A DNA stretch of 64,000 nucleotides. Source: Macropodus opercularis. Taxonomy: Eukaryota > Chordata > Actinopteri > Anabantiformes > Osphronemidae. The notes beneath the pieces were generated by a model. It saw only the letters and a list, made by a program, of their open reading frames with translations. It did not search any database and was not told the DNA's origin. The stretch is taken from NCBI GenBank assembly GCA_030770545.1, contig CM061109.1, positions 4,216,001 to 4,280,000 on the forward strand, given 5' to 3'. Made by a program: the position numbers and the translations under genes. This document shows positions 41,801 to 53,896 of the stretch, in pieces; the first letter of the stretch is position 1, and every line of letters starts with the position of its first letter.

Positions 41801-44800
41801 AAAACCTTCTTCAAATGCTGGAACATACTGAGAAAACTAGAGGAGCATGTTGGTGTAATGAACCAGCTCAACGTTTAGTACGTGCTGGCATGAGGAAGAC
41901 ATCCTACAGCGAACCACTGTCTTCTGATGGATGTTAACACCAGAGCTTCTTATATATTGTAACACAATGGTTTAGCCACCCCTCGCATGCTACCTGCTGT
42001 CTAAACGCATGTTCCATTTGGCCAACACACCAACCTGGTAAAGCTTCTAACTTCCCCATTTTGTTCCCTGTGGTTGTGTAGATTCACTTGGGCCGGTGCT
42101 TAAACTTTCAATGGGCTTATCATTCACACAGGGGTTTTCACTCACACTGATCTTCCCATCTCATCGTATGGTTGGATCTTATCAAACATACTCTAACTTT
42201 GGGTGACTCTCTTCAGCCAGGTAGTTTGTATGACACATCCGTTCCGAGCAACGTACCCTGTAGTGTGCTTATCAGCAATGCACATGGGACACTGAAGGAG
42301 TCATCGCAAAGCTTATGATGTTATTATATCAGTCATACGCCCATTTTATTCAGATGGGACATCCCTAGATGTATGAATGCTCTAAAACATAAAATCAACT
42401 CAAATAAAACTAAATACAAGCTAGGTTTACCACAAAGTGACACAAATGAAGACAAAAAAAATCTGCTTTAAAACATAGGCCACAATGTTGCTGAACTTTT
42501 TCTTACACATGTGGTCGATTCTCTTTAAACCCATTAATGACTTACACAAGGTAAGACTTCAGTATTTGTAATATCCTACATGTAACTTCACTGTAACATT
42601 CACTGACCACTCAAGAAATTACAGAACGCGTCAGGTGACTAAACCATTTCACAGAGCTACACACACATTCTTCACCTACACATAGTTGCTTCAGAACACT
42701 GGACTCACTCTGAATGGAGCGTCCGCTGTCTGCCTCCTGTCCCGGATGTCAGGCGGGAATCCAGTCCTGTTTCTGTGGAGCAGGTGGAACTTTTCCCTGG
42801 TGTCGGCTGTAACCATTAGTCTGGACTCAGGCGCCGGTCAGCAGACTGTCCATCACACTTTTATACTACAAAATAAAACCAATATAAATCAAATTAATCA
42901 AAATACAAGCTAGGTTTAACACAAAGGTACATGTAAGTAGACACAGAAGTTTTAAAGCTATGCCCAAATCAATGCTTTGCCCCAACCTACAGGGAACTAC
43001 TGTAATCTGTCAATACCCAAAGCATCTATTCTATACATTTGCACTTTCAGTCCAAAACCTGTTAACTAATGATCAGTAGCCTGAGCATCACAGAGAGGAG
43101 ACTTGTTGGCTCTCGCCTCAACAATGAGTTTATGTTACAAGTTCAGAGGTTCATCGTAAAATACTGTGATGTAATTTCAGTTTGTATGTGATATAAAAGA
43201 TGGTTCATAACACTGTACTCACTGTGAACGGAGCATCCGCTGTCCGCCTCCTGTTCCGAACATCAGGCGGGAATCCAGTCCTCCTTTTTCTGTTTAGAGG
43301 AACCTTTCCCTTGTGTCGACTGTAACCCTCAGTCTGGACTCAGGCGTCAGTCGGCAGACTGTCCGTCCAACTTCTGACACCAAGATGTCGTGGAAAAACC
43401 TTCTTCAAATGCTGGAACATACTGAGAAAACTAGAGGAGCATGTTGGTGTAATGAACCAGCTCAACGTTTAGTACGTGCTGGCATGAGGAAGACATCCTA
43501 CAGCGAACCACTGTCTTCTGATGGATGTTAACACCAGAGCTTCTTATATATTGTAACACAATGGTTTAGCCACCCCTCGCATGCTACCTGCTGTCTAAAC
43601 GCATGTTCCATTTGGCCAACAGACCAACCTGGTAAAGCTTCTAACTTCCCCATTTTGTTCCCTGTGGTTGTGTGGATTCACTTGGGCCGGTGCTTAAACT
43701 TTCAATGGGCTTATCATTCACACAGGGGTTTTCACTCACACTGATCTTCCCATCTCATCGTATGGTTGGATCTTATCACACATACTCTAACTTTGGGTGA
43801 CTCTCTTCAGCCAGGTAGTTTGTATGACACATTCGTTCCGAGCAACGTACCCTGTAGTGTGCTTATCAGCAATGCACACGGGACACTGAAGGAGTCATCG
43901 CAAAGCTTATGATGTTATTATATCAGTCATACGCCCATTTTATTCAGATGGGACATCCCTAGATGTATGAATGCTCTAAAACATAAAATCAACTCAAATA
44001 AAACTAAATACAAGCTAGGTTTACCACAAAGTGACACAAATGAAGACAAAAAAAATCTGCTTTAAAACATAGGCCACAATGTTGCTGAACTTTTTCTTAC
44101 ACATGTGGTCGATTCTCTTTAAACCCATTAATGACTTACACAACGTAAGACTTCAGTATTTGTAATATCCTACATGTAACTTCACTGTAACATTCACTGA
44201 CCACTAAAGAAATTACAGAACGCGTCAGGTGACTAAACCATTTCACAGAGCTACACACACATTCTTCACCTACACATAGTTGCTTCAGAACACTGGACTC
44301 ACTCTGAATGGAGCGTCCGCTGTCTGCCTCCTGTCCCGGATGTCAGGCGGGAATCCAGTCCTGTTTCTGTGGAGCAGGTGGAACTTTTCCCTGGTGTCGG
44401 CTGTAACCATTAGTCTGGACTCAGGTGCCGGTCATCAGACTGTCCATCACACTTTTATACTACAAAATAAAACCAATATAAATCAAATTAATCAAAATAC
44501 AAGCTAGGTTTAACACAAAGGTACATGTAAGTAGACACAGAAGTTTTAAAGCTATGCCCAAATCAATGCTTTGCCCCAACCTACAGGGAACTACTGTAAT
44601 CTGTCAATACCCAAAGCATCTATTCTATACATTTGCACTTTCAGTCCAAAACCTGTTAACTAATGATCAGTAGCCTGAGCATCACAGAGAGGAGACTTGT
44701 TGGCTCTCGCCTCAACAATGAGTTTATGTTACAAGTTCAGAGGTTCATCGTAAAATACTGTGATGTAATTTCAGTTTGTATGTGATATAAAAGATGGTTC

Positions 44801-47673
44801 ATAACACTGTACTCACTGTGAACGGAGCATCCGCTGTCCGCCTCCTGTTCCGAACATCAGGCGGGAATCCAGTCCTCCTTTTTCTGTTTAGAGGAACCTT
44901 TCCCTTGTGTCGACTGTAACCCTCAGTCTGGACTCAGGCGTCAGTCGGCAGACTGTCCGTCCAACTTCTGACACCAAGATGTTGGTGGAAAAACCTTCTT
45001 CAAATGCTGGAACATACTGAGAAAACTAGAGGAGCATGTTGGTGTAATGAACCAGCTCAACGTTTAGTACGTGCTGGCATGAGGAAGACATCCTACAGCG
45101 AACCACTGTCTTCTGATGGATGTTAACACCAGAGCTTCTTATATATTGTAACACAATGGTTTAGCCACCCCTCGCATGCTACCTGCTGTCTAAACGCATG
45201 TTCCATTTGGCCAACACACCAACATGGTAAAGCTTCTAACTTCCCCATTTTGTTCCCTGTGGTTGTGTAGATTCACTTGGGCCGGTGCTTAAACTTTCAA
45301 TGGGCTTATCATTCACACAGGGGTTTTCACTCACACTGATCTTCCCATCTCATCGTATGGTTGGATCTTATCACACATACTCTAACTTTGGGTGACTCTC
45401 TTCAGCCAGGTAGTTTGTATGACACATTCGTTCCGAGCAACGTACCCTGTAGTGTGCTTATCAGCAATGCACACGGGACACTGAAGGAGTCATCGCAAAG
45501 CTTATGATGTTATTATATCAGTCATACGCCCATTTTATTCAGATGGGACATCCCTAGATGTATGAATGCTCTAAAACATAAAATCAACTCAAATAAAACT
45601 AAATACAAGCTAGGTTTACCACAAAGTGACACAAATGAAGACAAAAAAAATCTGCTTTAAAACATAGGCCACAATGTTGCTGAACTTTTTCTTACACATG
45701 TGGTCGATTCTCTTTAAACCCATTAATGACTTACACAACGTAAGACTTCAGTATTTGTAATATCCTACATGTAACTTCACTGTAACATTCACTGACCACT
45801 AAAGAAATTACAGAACGCGTCAGGTGACTAAACCCTTTCACAGAGCTACACACACATTCTTCACCTACACATAGTTGCTTCAGAACACTGGACTCACTCT
45901 GAATGGAGCGTCCGCTGTCTGCCTCCTGTCCCGGATGTCAGGCGGGAATCCAGTCCTGTTTCTGTGGAGCAGGTGGAACTTTTCCCTGGTGTCGGCTGTA
46001 ACCATTAGTCTGGACTCAGGCGCCGGTCAGCAGACTGTCCATCACACTTTTATACTACAAAATAAAACCAATATAAATCAAATTAATCAAAATACAAGCT
46101 AGGTTTAACACAAAGGTACATGTAAGTAGACACAGAAGTTTTAAAGCTATGCCCAAATCAATGCTTTGCCCCAACCTACAGGGAACTCCTGTAATCTGTT
46201 AATACCCCAAGCATCTATTCTATACATTTGCACTTTCAGTCCAAAACCTGTTAACTAATGATCAGTAGCCTGAGCATCACAGAGAGGAGACTTGTTGGCT
46301 CTCGCCTCAACAATGAGTTTATGTTACAAGTTCAGAGGTTCATCGTAAAATACTGTGATGTAATTTCAGTTTGTATGTGATATAAAAGATGGCTCATAAC
46401 ACTGTACTCACTGTGAACGGAGCATCCGCTGTCCGCCTCCTGTTCCGAACATCAGGCGGGAATCCAGTCCTCCTTTTTCTGTTTAGAGGAACCTTTCCCT
46501 TGTGTCGGCTGTAACCCTCAGTCTGGACTCAGGCGTCAGTCGGCAGACTGTCCGTCCAACTTCTGACACCAAGATGTCGTGGAAAAACCTTCTTCAAATG
46601 CTGGAACATACTGAGAAAACTAGAGGAGCATGTTGGTGTAATGAACCAGCTCAACGTTTAGTACGTGCTGGCATGAGGAAGACATCCTACAGCGAACCAC
46701 TGTCTTCTGATGGATGTTAACACCAGAGCTTCTTATATATTGTAACACAATGGTTTAGCCACCCCTCGCATGCTACCTGCTGTCTAAACGCATGTTCCAT
46801 TTGGCCAACACACCAACCTGGTAAAGCTTCTAACTTCCCCATTTTGTTCCCTGTGGTTGTGTAGATTCACTTGGGCCGGTGCTTAAACTTTCAATGGGCT
46901 TATCATTCACACAGGGGTTTTCACTCACACTGATCTTCCCATCTCATCGTATGGTTGGATCTTATCAAACATACTCTAACTTTGGGTGACTCTCTTCAGC
47001 CAGGTAGTTTGTATGACACATTCGTTCCGAGCAACGTACCCTGTAGTGTGCTTATCAGCAATGCACACGGGACACTGAAGGAGTCATCGCAAAGCTTATG
47101 ATGTTATTATATCAGTCATACGCCCATTTTATTCAGATGGGACATCCCTAGATGTATGAATGCTCTAAAACATAAAATCAACTCAAATAAAACTAAATAC
47201 AAGCTAGGTTTACCACAAAGTGACACAAATGAAGACAAACTAAAATACAGTTCAAAAACATAGGCCACAATGTTGCTGAACATTTACACATGTGGTCGAT
47301 TCTCTTTAAACCCATTAATGACTTACACAACGTAAGACTTCAGTATTTGTAATATCCTACATGTAACTTCACTGTAACATTCACTGACCACTAAAGAAAT
47401 TACAGAACGCGTCAGGTGACTAAACCATTTCACAGAGCTACACACACATTCTTCACCTACACATAGTTGCTTCAGAACACTGGACTCACTCTGAATGGAG
47501 CGTCCGCTGTCTGCCTCCTGTCCCGGATGTCAGGCGGGAATCCAGTCCTGTTTCTGTGGAGCAGGTGGAACTTTTCCCTGGTGTCGGCTGTAACCATTAG
47601 TCTGGACTCAGGCGCCGGTCAGCAGACTGTCCATCACACTTTTATACTACAAAATAAAACCAATATAAATCAA
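35855..47673. repeat. Tandem array B, about 7.4 units of about 1,594 bp
   Basis: Anchors recur at 36303, 37897, 39498, 41092, 42686, 44280, 45875 and 47467 (spacings 1594, 1601, 1594, 1594, 1594, 1595, 1592). The unit is the same dimeric unit as array A. The 1601-bp unit has the same 7-bp insertion (38618-38624), and the next unit the same substitution (40200-40220), as in array A. A private 1-bp insertion lies near 44982. The left end is cut by the gypsy LTR. The right end lacks about 165 bp that array A retains before the block begins. Confidence 0.95.
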
Positions 47674-48017
47674 GCGTTGTTGAGGTATGACGTTGAACAT
47701 TTTATTAATAAAGTAAAACAACATAGATCTTGTATCCTGACATACGAATGAAATTTTTATCTCAGCATCACTGGACACTGGACTAAACGTTTCAAGTTGG
47801 TAAAACTTCCATGCTAACATTTAGTTAAGGTTTTATTCAGTTTTCTCATTTACATAGATAAGTTGCAACAAAACCTGCACATTTTAGTCTAATCTTGTTC
47901 AGGGTGAAAGTAAACAAAAACACCTTCACATGACACAAACAGGTAAAGTACATGAACTATGTCCTCAACTGATCAGAAAACAGAAGTGAAATGAACATTT
48001 TTATCAGCTGTAGAATG

Positions 48018-48098
48018 TCTTACCTCTGTGTCTCTGTCTTCATGGGGAGGATCTGGTACCGTCTGGTTTAGGACCCCAGGGTCACGTGATGTCGTCAA
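48018..48098 (-). promoter_or_regulatory. Promoter/first-exon-like module 1, copy B
   Basis: This is the counterpart of 9888-9966: CACGTG at 48083-48088 and a minus-strand donor GTAAGAC at its left end. It is unchanged apart from isolated substitutions. Confidence 0.4.
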
Positions 48099-48248
48099 AC
48101 ACAAGCTGTTCATCCTCCAGCAGCACAGATACTGGACCTGGTTTACAACTGTTGTTGAAAGAGCATCATAAAGAGCAGCGCTGAGGAGCCGATGCTAAGT
48201 CAGACACGCTGGGAAAAACGCTTCAAGTGGCCGCGTACAGGGCAGACG

Positions 48249-48262
48249 CTGCCCCCTCGTGG
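48249..48262 (-). promoter_or_regulatory. CTCF-like site, copy B
   Basis: Identical to the site at 10119-10132. Confidence 0.4.
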
Positions 48263-48567
48263 ACAAATACGGGAATGATCCTCCATGACAGTTTTCTAGT
48301 GTGACCCATGACTTGATCGGTTTTCGTTTCAATAAGGTAACACTCTAATGTTTTAATAGAGCATGTCAAAAAGAAAACATGGAAAACAATAGCAAGCACT
48401 GACATGATAAGTAGTGTTTCAGGTGAAATAAACGTCCAATAGTAACCAAATCACAATAGTAAAAAAAACGTCACAATACACGCAATAAGCAGTTCAAGAC
48501 ATTTCTCAACTGATCAGAATGCATAGCACAAATAATATACAAATATTTTTTTATCTCAGCATAAAAT

Positions 48568-48660
48568 GTCTTACCTCTGTTTCTCTGTCTCGGTGGAAAT
48601 GATATGACTGGTACCAGTTTCATCTGTTTAGCCGACTCCACAGTTACGTGACGTCATCAA
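48568..48660 (-). promoter_or_regulatory. CRE promoter/first-exon-like module 2, copy B
   Basis: The palindromic TGACGTCA at 48649-48656 and the minus-strand donor near 48570 are both retained from the arrangement in copy A. Confidence 0.5.
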
Positions 48661-48699
48661 CCGCCGATCTAGCAGTTGATATTCTCAGCCCATCAGATT

Positions 48700-48872
48700 C
48701 AAGCTACCGAGTAACCATGACGACCATGGCGCAGAGGCACTCGGGAAAAACGTGTTGCATTGATAACATCCAATATGGCGGCGTCCGGAACTAGCACACG
48801 CTCTACCCTTTCAGAAACATGTAAAGCTGTAGCAACCGACAGAAAAGGAGAATAAGAAAAAAAGCTGGACAG
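48700..48872 (+). promoter_or_regulatory. Plus-strand promoter and first exon with YY1 motif, copy B
   Basis: The YY1-type ATGGCGGC is at 48775-48782, and the GTAGGT donor follows GGACAG near 48872. The 26-codon frame remains open with three amino-acid changes relative to copy A (Cys to Ser, Arg to Cys and Glu to Lys), which does not suggest strong constraint. Confidence 0.45.
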
Positions 48873-49179
48873 GTAGGTGGCCTCCTCAGTGACATGTTTA
48901 CTGTGTACAGTAGCGCTGCTAGATGTTTGAATATACAATACGTAAAGCTAAAGTAGCAATGTCGCTAACAAGCTAACCTAAGGCTAACTGCTGACAATAT
49001 TTACACAACCACTGTATAACAAGGTTTGGACCATTTTGTTAGCAGTGTATCAACCAGACTGTGTTTCAGTTGCACATGTGTCCTTCCACAGAACTCTGGT
49101 AGATAATTAATAAGCATGTAAACGTTCAAAATTCAATCCTTAGTTTATGTGTTAAATGAACTGTATATCTTTTTTGCCT

Positions 49180-49723
49180 TTATTTCATAACTTATGTCTG
49201 AATGTGTTACAAGTTAGCAACGTGCTCTGGTTTGTACTTGGGGCTATGGTAGAAACATTATCTGTAGTCCCAACAGCTGTGCAGCATGCAAGCAAGTGTT
49301 GCACACAGCTTGGTAACGCAGAGACAAAAGAAGATGTTCAGTCAAAAAAAAGGGTAAAATGTCAACAAAACCCACTCCCTGTTAAAGCTGCTGTCAGGAT
49401 GTGAGCGCCATCATTTATACTGATGAGGTGAAAACGTATTATGGACGTGTGTGCCACATTATTACAGTGTTTTTTGTGCAGTAGACAAGACGGAAAAACA
49501 TGCTCAGACAGATGAAGATATTTTAAGCACCTATCGATACTGATTGTTGCTGATACTTACTACTTACTTACTTACAGCTTATTAATCTGTAAAGATGTGG
49601 TATCTATCTGTTGTTAATAAGTTTTTGTTTTTCCCCTCAATTCCAGGTGACACACAAGCAGACTCCTGCGGTGGCAGTTGAGAGTGAGATGCCCCCTGCT
49701 TCCAGTAAGATGTTAATAATCAG
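49180..49723 (+). other. Exon-like pieces of an unknown spliced gene, copy B
   Basis: This is the counterpart of 11040-11583, with the same acceptors and donors. The first exon-like piece is unchanged in protein sequence apart from upstream residues. The second (49647-49723) has a few substitutions. The product is unknown. Confidence 0.35.
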
Positions 49724-49739
49724 GTAAAGAAGTAGGGCC

Positions 49740-52005
49740 ATCACTGTGGTCACAAATCATGGTTGTTGCTCTGTACTGTGTGTAGTTTCAATATAATAAT
49801 AATAGGAAGCTGAACACACTACTTATAGTGGCAGCACTTCAAAACGTGATCAGTTTTCATTGCAGTATCTTTGCGTCTCCACAACGTTTTAGTTTTTTTT
49901 CCGCAAAAAGCTCTGAATTGTTATCTGAAAAACAGCGTTTTTGTCTTACAACTATCTGCCGTTCACTGCAAAGTTATAATGGCCGTGTCTTGTGTTTGAT
50001 GTTGAAAGGCTTTAAAGACAGCAGGCATCTCCCAAAATATCTACACACACACTTTTATCACGTCTGCTGTGATATAAATATCTCCACATATTTCTGTGGC
50101 CGCGATGTAATTAATATATGATACTTTGCACTTTTAAAAATGTGCATATAACTATTCTGTTGTCACAATTTCTGCCGGTAAGTGAACTTCACTATAATGT
50201 TTGTCTCTTGTAGAGAATTTCTGTATGAAGCCTTCTCTATGGTAAATAATCCAACAGTGTTGTTTAGATACAGTGAGTGAAAACAGGGAACGTTTGATCA
50301 CATCGCTTCCCACAGCAGGTGTATTCATATGTTAATGTTCACTCCTCACCTTGGCTTCAGCCGCCAAGCGTTGAAAGGCTGCTGAGAAGCCGCCACGTTT
50401 TACAGGAGCCTTCCTGGTTTGTAAACTGCAGCATCGTCAGAAAAACGCACAGTTAAAGCTCCTCATTCAAGCTGCACCGTCATTGTTACCATTGTATCAA
50501 TTGTTCACCCAAATTATAGCGAAGGCTGACTGGCGGCTCAATGACTGATCGCCTTATTCTGACTGTGATGACTTTGCGCTTCCTCCAGTAAAAATCAACA
50601 ATAAATAATGAAGGGTCTAAAGGTTTTCAGCTGAACTTTCAGTCCTTTGCTGCTGCAGCCAAGGTGAGAATTCTCGTTTCCATCTGACTGCAACGATCTT
50701 AACGTGGGGGAGGGGACGTCTTTGCCTTTAGCTGGATGTCGGTGGAGATTCTCAGTCATCCAGCTGAGGTTGTCTGAAAGTTGATTCATACATGTGTGTT
50801 TTTTACACGTATTTAAAGTGGATGGTTGTGTGGAGTTTATTTATTTAAGGTGTCTGTATGTAACCAACAAACTGAATGAATGACGACATTAACATCGATA
50901 AATTCGTCCCCAGATCCTGAGCTAAACAACAGTGCGTATTTCTTGTCTAGTGTGTCCCAACACCGTGTTTTGTCAAAGAGTGAATCGTCTGAAGCGTCTT
51001 TTAATTCATACATTTTGTGTATTGGTCTCCGCTGGACTCATCACGTCCTGTCAGCTTGTGGGCGCTGGTGGCAGCAGCTCACTTCAGTTCACAAAGCGCA
51101 GAAGACAAGGTAAACAAAACAGTTATGTCAAGCATTATATCTTTCAAGTTCGCGTCCATATGTCTGTTATGAGTTGATTAAAAGGAGATTTTAGAAATTA
51201 AAATCAGGCAGAAACTCGGGTCGCCAAAACGGGAACCGCTGAACTACACAAGACACCGCCAGGGTGGCTTCACAGGTGTTCTTGTCTGAATGGATGTAGC
51301 CGCCATTGAATGAGATTTTCTTGTATAAATTTCCATTTTAGTGAACCTTACTCTTTTATTGAGTTGGGAGTTTATATTATAACGTCTGAGAACTATATAA
51401 ATAAAGAATTCACAGAAATCCTCGGTACAGTACTGTGTGGTTGTAGGACTAGCCATGACCGGCTATAAGTGTCAGCCCATCGCCACCTACAGGTCATTTA
51501 GACGTAACACACGCTGTGCCTCGGCAAAAATGCAGTGGAAACGTGGCAGAAATGACAAACCAACGCGGTGGAATACGACACTTTTAACAGCTACCACTGT
51601 ATTTCGTACAGATTTGAGTCAGGGTTTTGTGTGGAACTGTGTTTAATTTGTGGTTGAAGCCATGGTTAACCTGATGAACATGTTGGTTCTCTTTCGCTCA
51701 TGGGGCCCTTGCAGGGAGTGAACTGTAGCTCATACGTTTAGGATACTACTTTGTGCCCTGGATTTCATTTTTACATCATTGGTGTAACACCTGTTGTTAT
51801 CAAACCTTAAGTTCTTCTTATTATAATTGTGCATTTCTTCATCTGTTGTACATTCAAAGTATTGTTTTAAATGTGATCCATGGCACCAATTGATATGTTG
51901 CTGTGATACTTACTGTTATCCCTAGAAAAGGCCACGTCATCTTGTCAGTTTTAATGTAGTTGCTTTTTCAGGGATCATTTTCATCCAGTAATAGTTTTAA
52001 ATTCT
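49740..52005. other. Non-coding stretch, copy B
   Basis: Same content as 11600-13755 plus about 110 extra bases at 50504-50622. I recognise no gene. Confidence 0.4.
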
Positions 52006-53300
52006 ATTAACACTAGAAGTCCCAGAGAGCAGCCATTTGGCTTTTCTACCTATAAAACCCGCAGGACAGCCGATGGGCTGGAAGTCTTTAGGCTAATATC
52101 CTTAATCAGCTGTGAACAGTTGCTTTTGTTATGTAAACAATGTGGGGCCATGCTGAACCACTTCAAGGAAACTTGTGTTTCACTTCATCTTAGGGAGAAA
52201 TCAACACATGTTTTTTTCCTTTGTTGCTGAGATTTATTGATAAAGATAGTACAAAATAAAAAAAAGAAACCAACCATTTGTACACATATTTACAAATAAT
52301 ATTAAAAAGTGAGTGAGTACATTCCAGCAATCACTCACAATCCTGGCACTGCCATTGTATCTCCCGTCTGCATTTACCACATGTGTATCTGTAGTAGTGA
52401 ACACATCGCACAGTGGCATGATTGTTCTTGCCTTGGTGTTTGACCTGACACATGGCTCTTTTTCCAGGGCTAGGTGTGGAGGGTTGTGTCCGAAGCAATT
52501 GTTCTTTTCTTGCCTTCTTCGCACACATATGAGAGTTAGCCAACTCTCTTGCAAGCTCCACCAGGAAGTCCACCCGTCTTTCCTGCATTCAGGTGCCTGC
52601 TTGATACAGCACATGTGCATTCAGTGCTGTCATGTCAATCATGTTATAGAACACGGCAACTGGCCAGCGCCGTGTCCCTGTGCGGACAGTGTACTCCCGC
52701 ACCATCTGGTCCATCACATCCACGCCGCACTTTGTGGTGTTGTAAAGAGTGACAGTGTTTGGCTTCCTTTTGGTGGTATTATCAGTCTGAATCACGCTGT
52801 GCATGCTGCTAAGAATGTAGACGGTCTTCTTCCGTTTGGGTGCATACGCCGTCAGTGTAGCAGCAGTGGTTGAAAACACCTAATAAATAAGATAAATAGT
52901 TGTTTTCATAGCACTTTTACACACAATGACAAACTTGGCGGTGGTGATTCTAAAAATTAGAAACACTTAAACATAGAACCACAAAAGACGTGCAACATAC
53001 CTGAGTGGTGAATTCATTGCGATCTGTGTGTCTAGCGGATTGAGGGATTTCCCGGCGAATCTTGTTGACTGTGCCGAGGATGGTGGTTTTCCGGCTAAGA
53101 AGTTTATGCGCAAGTGACAGCGATGTGAAGAAAATTGTCCGTGGTAACCACTGGGACGACTAGGGTCCTTGCCAAGATATGGGAGGACATTACAAATGTA
53201 CTTGGATTTTAGGTCGCAAGCCACCCAAAACTTGATCCCAGGTTTGGTCAGGTTTTGTTGCAATATACTGCAAGTTCATCAACGGTGATATGTAGACCAA

Positions 53301-53896
53301 TTTTTTCAATTTCAATTCAACTTTATTTATATAGCGCCAATTCACAACATCAGTTATCTCAGGGCACTTTACAAGTAAGGTTTTAAGACCTTACACAACT
53401 AAACCCAACAATTCCCACATAGAGCAAGCTTTTAATTGTAGCCAATCGATAAATTGTACAGTTAAATAGCGACAGCGGAGAGGAAAAACTCCCTCTCTAA
53501 CGAGGAAGAAACCTCCAGCAGACCCAGGCTCAGTGTGGGCGGCCATCTGCCTTGACCGGTTGGGGTGAGGGGATAGAGAAGAGAGAAAAGGACACAACCA
53601 CAGCAAAAAAACAAGCAGCAACAGAACACAGGCAGGATGGTTGGACCAGCAACTGAACACTGGAGACACACGACTCTGAGTCTGATGATACCTGTAGATG
53701 AGGATAGAGAGAGACAGAAGGGGAGAAGCACAACTAGGAGAGAAAAGGGACAAAGTTAGTCACATGTGGAAATGGAGGCATGTTAGTGGATAGAAGAAAA
53801 AGAGAAAAAAGAGCTCAGTCAATAAAGGACGTCCCCCAGCAGTCTAAGTCTATAGCAGCTTAACTAAGAGATGGTTCAGGGTGACCAGAACCATCT
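53301..53896 (-). other. LINE 3' UTR and tail
   Basis: This contains the GGCGCTATATAAATAAAG box near the 3' end followed by an ATTGAATTGAAATTGA-type tail. In this LINE class the tail is recognised by the reverse transcriptase. The same 3' sequence occurs at 2728-3230, 15651-15835 and 57845-58025, so all derive from one family. Confidence 0.8.

Noticed and set aside
3345..47673. CRISPR-like array
   Set aside because: Repeats are 1.6 kb, contiguous, and have no short repeat-spacer pattern. The DNA is vertebrate-like.
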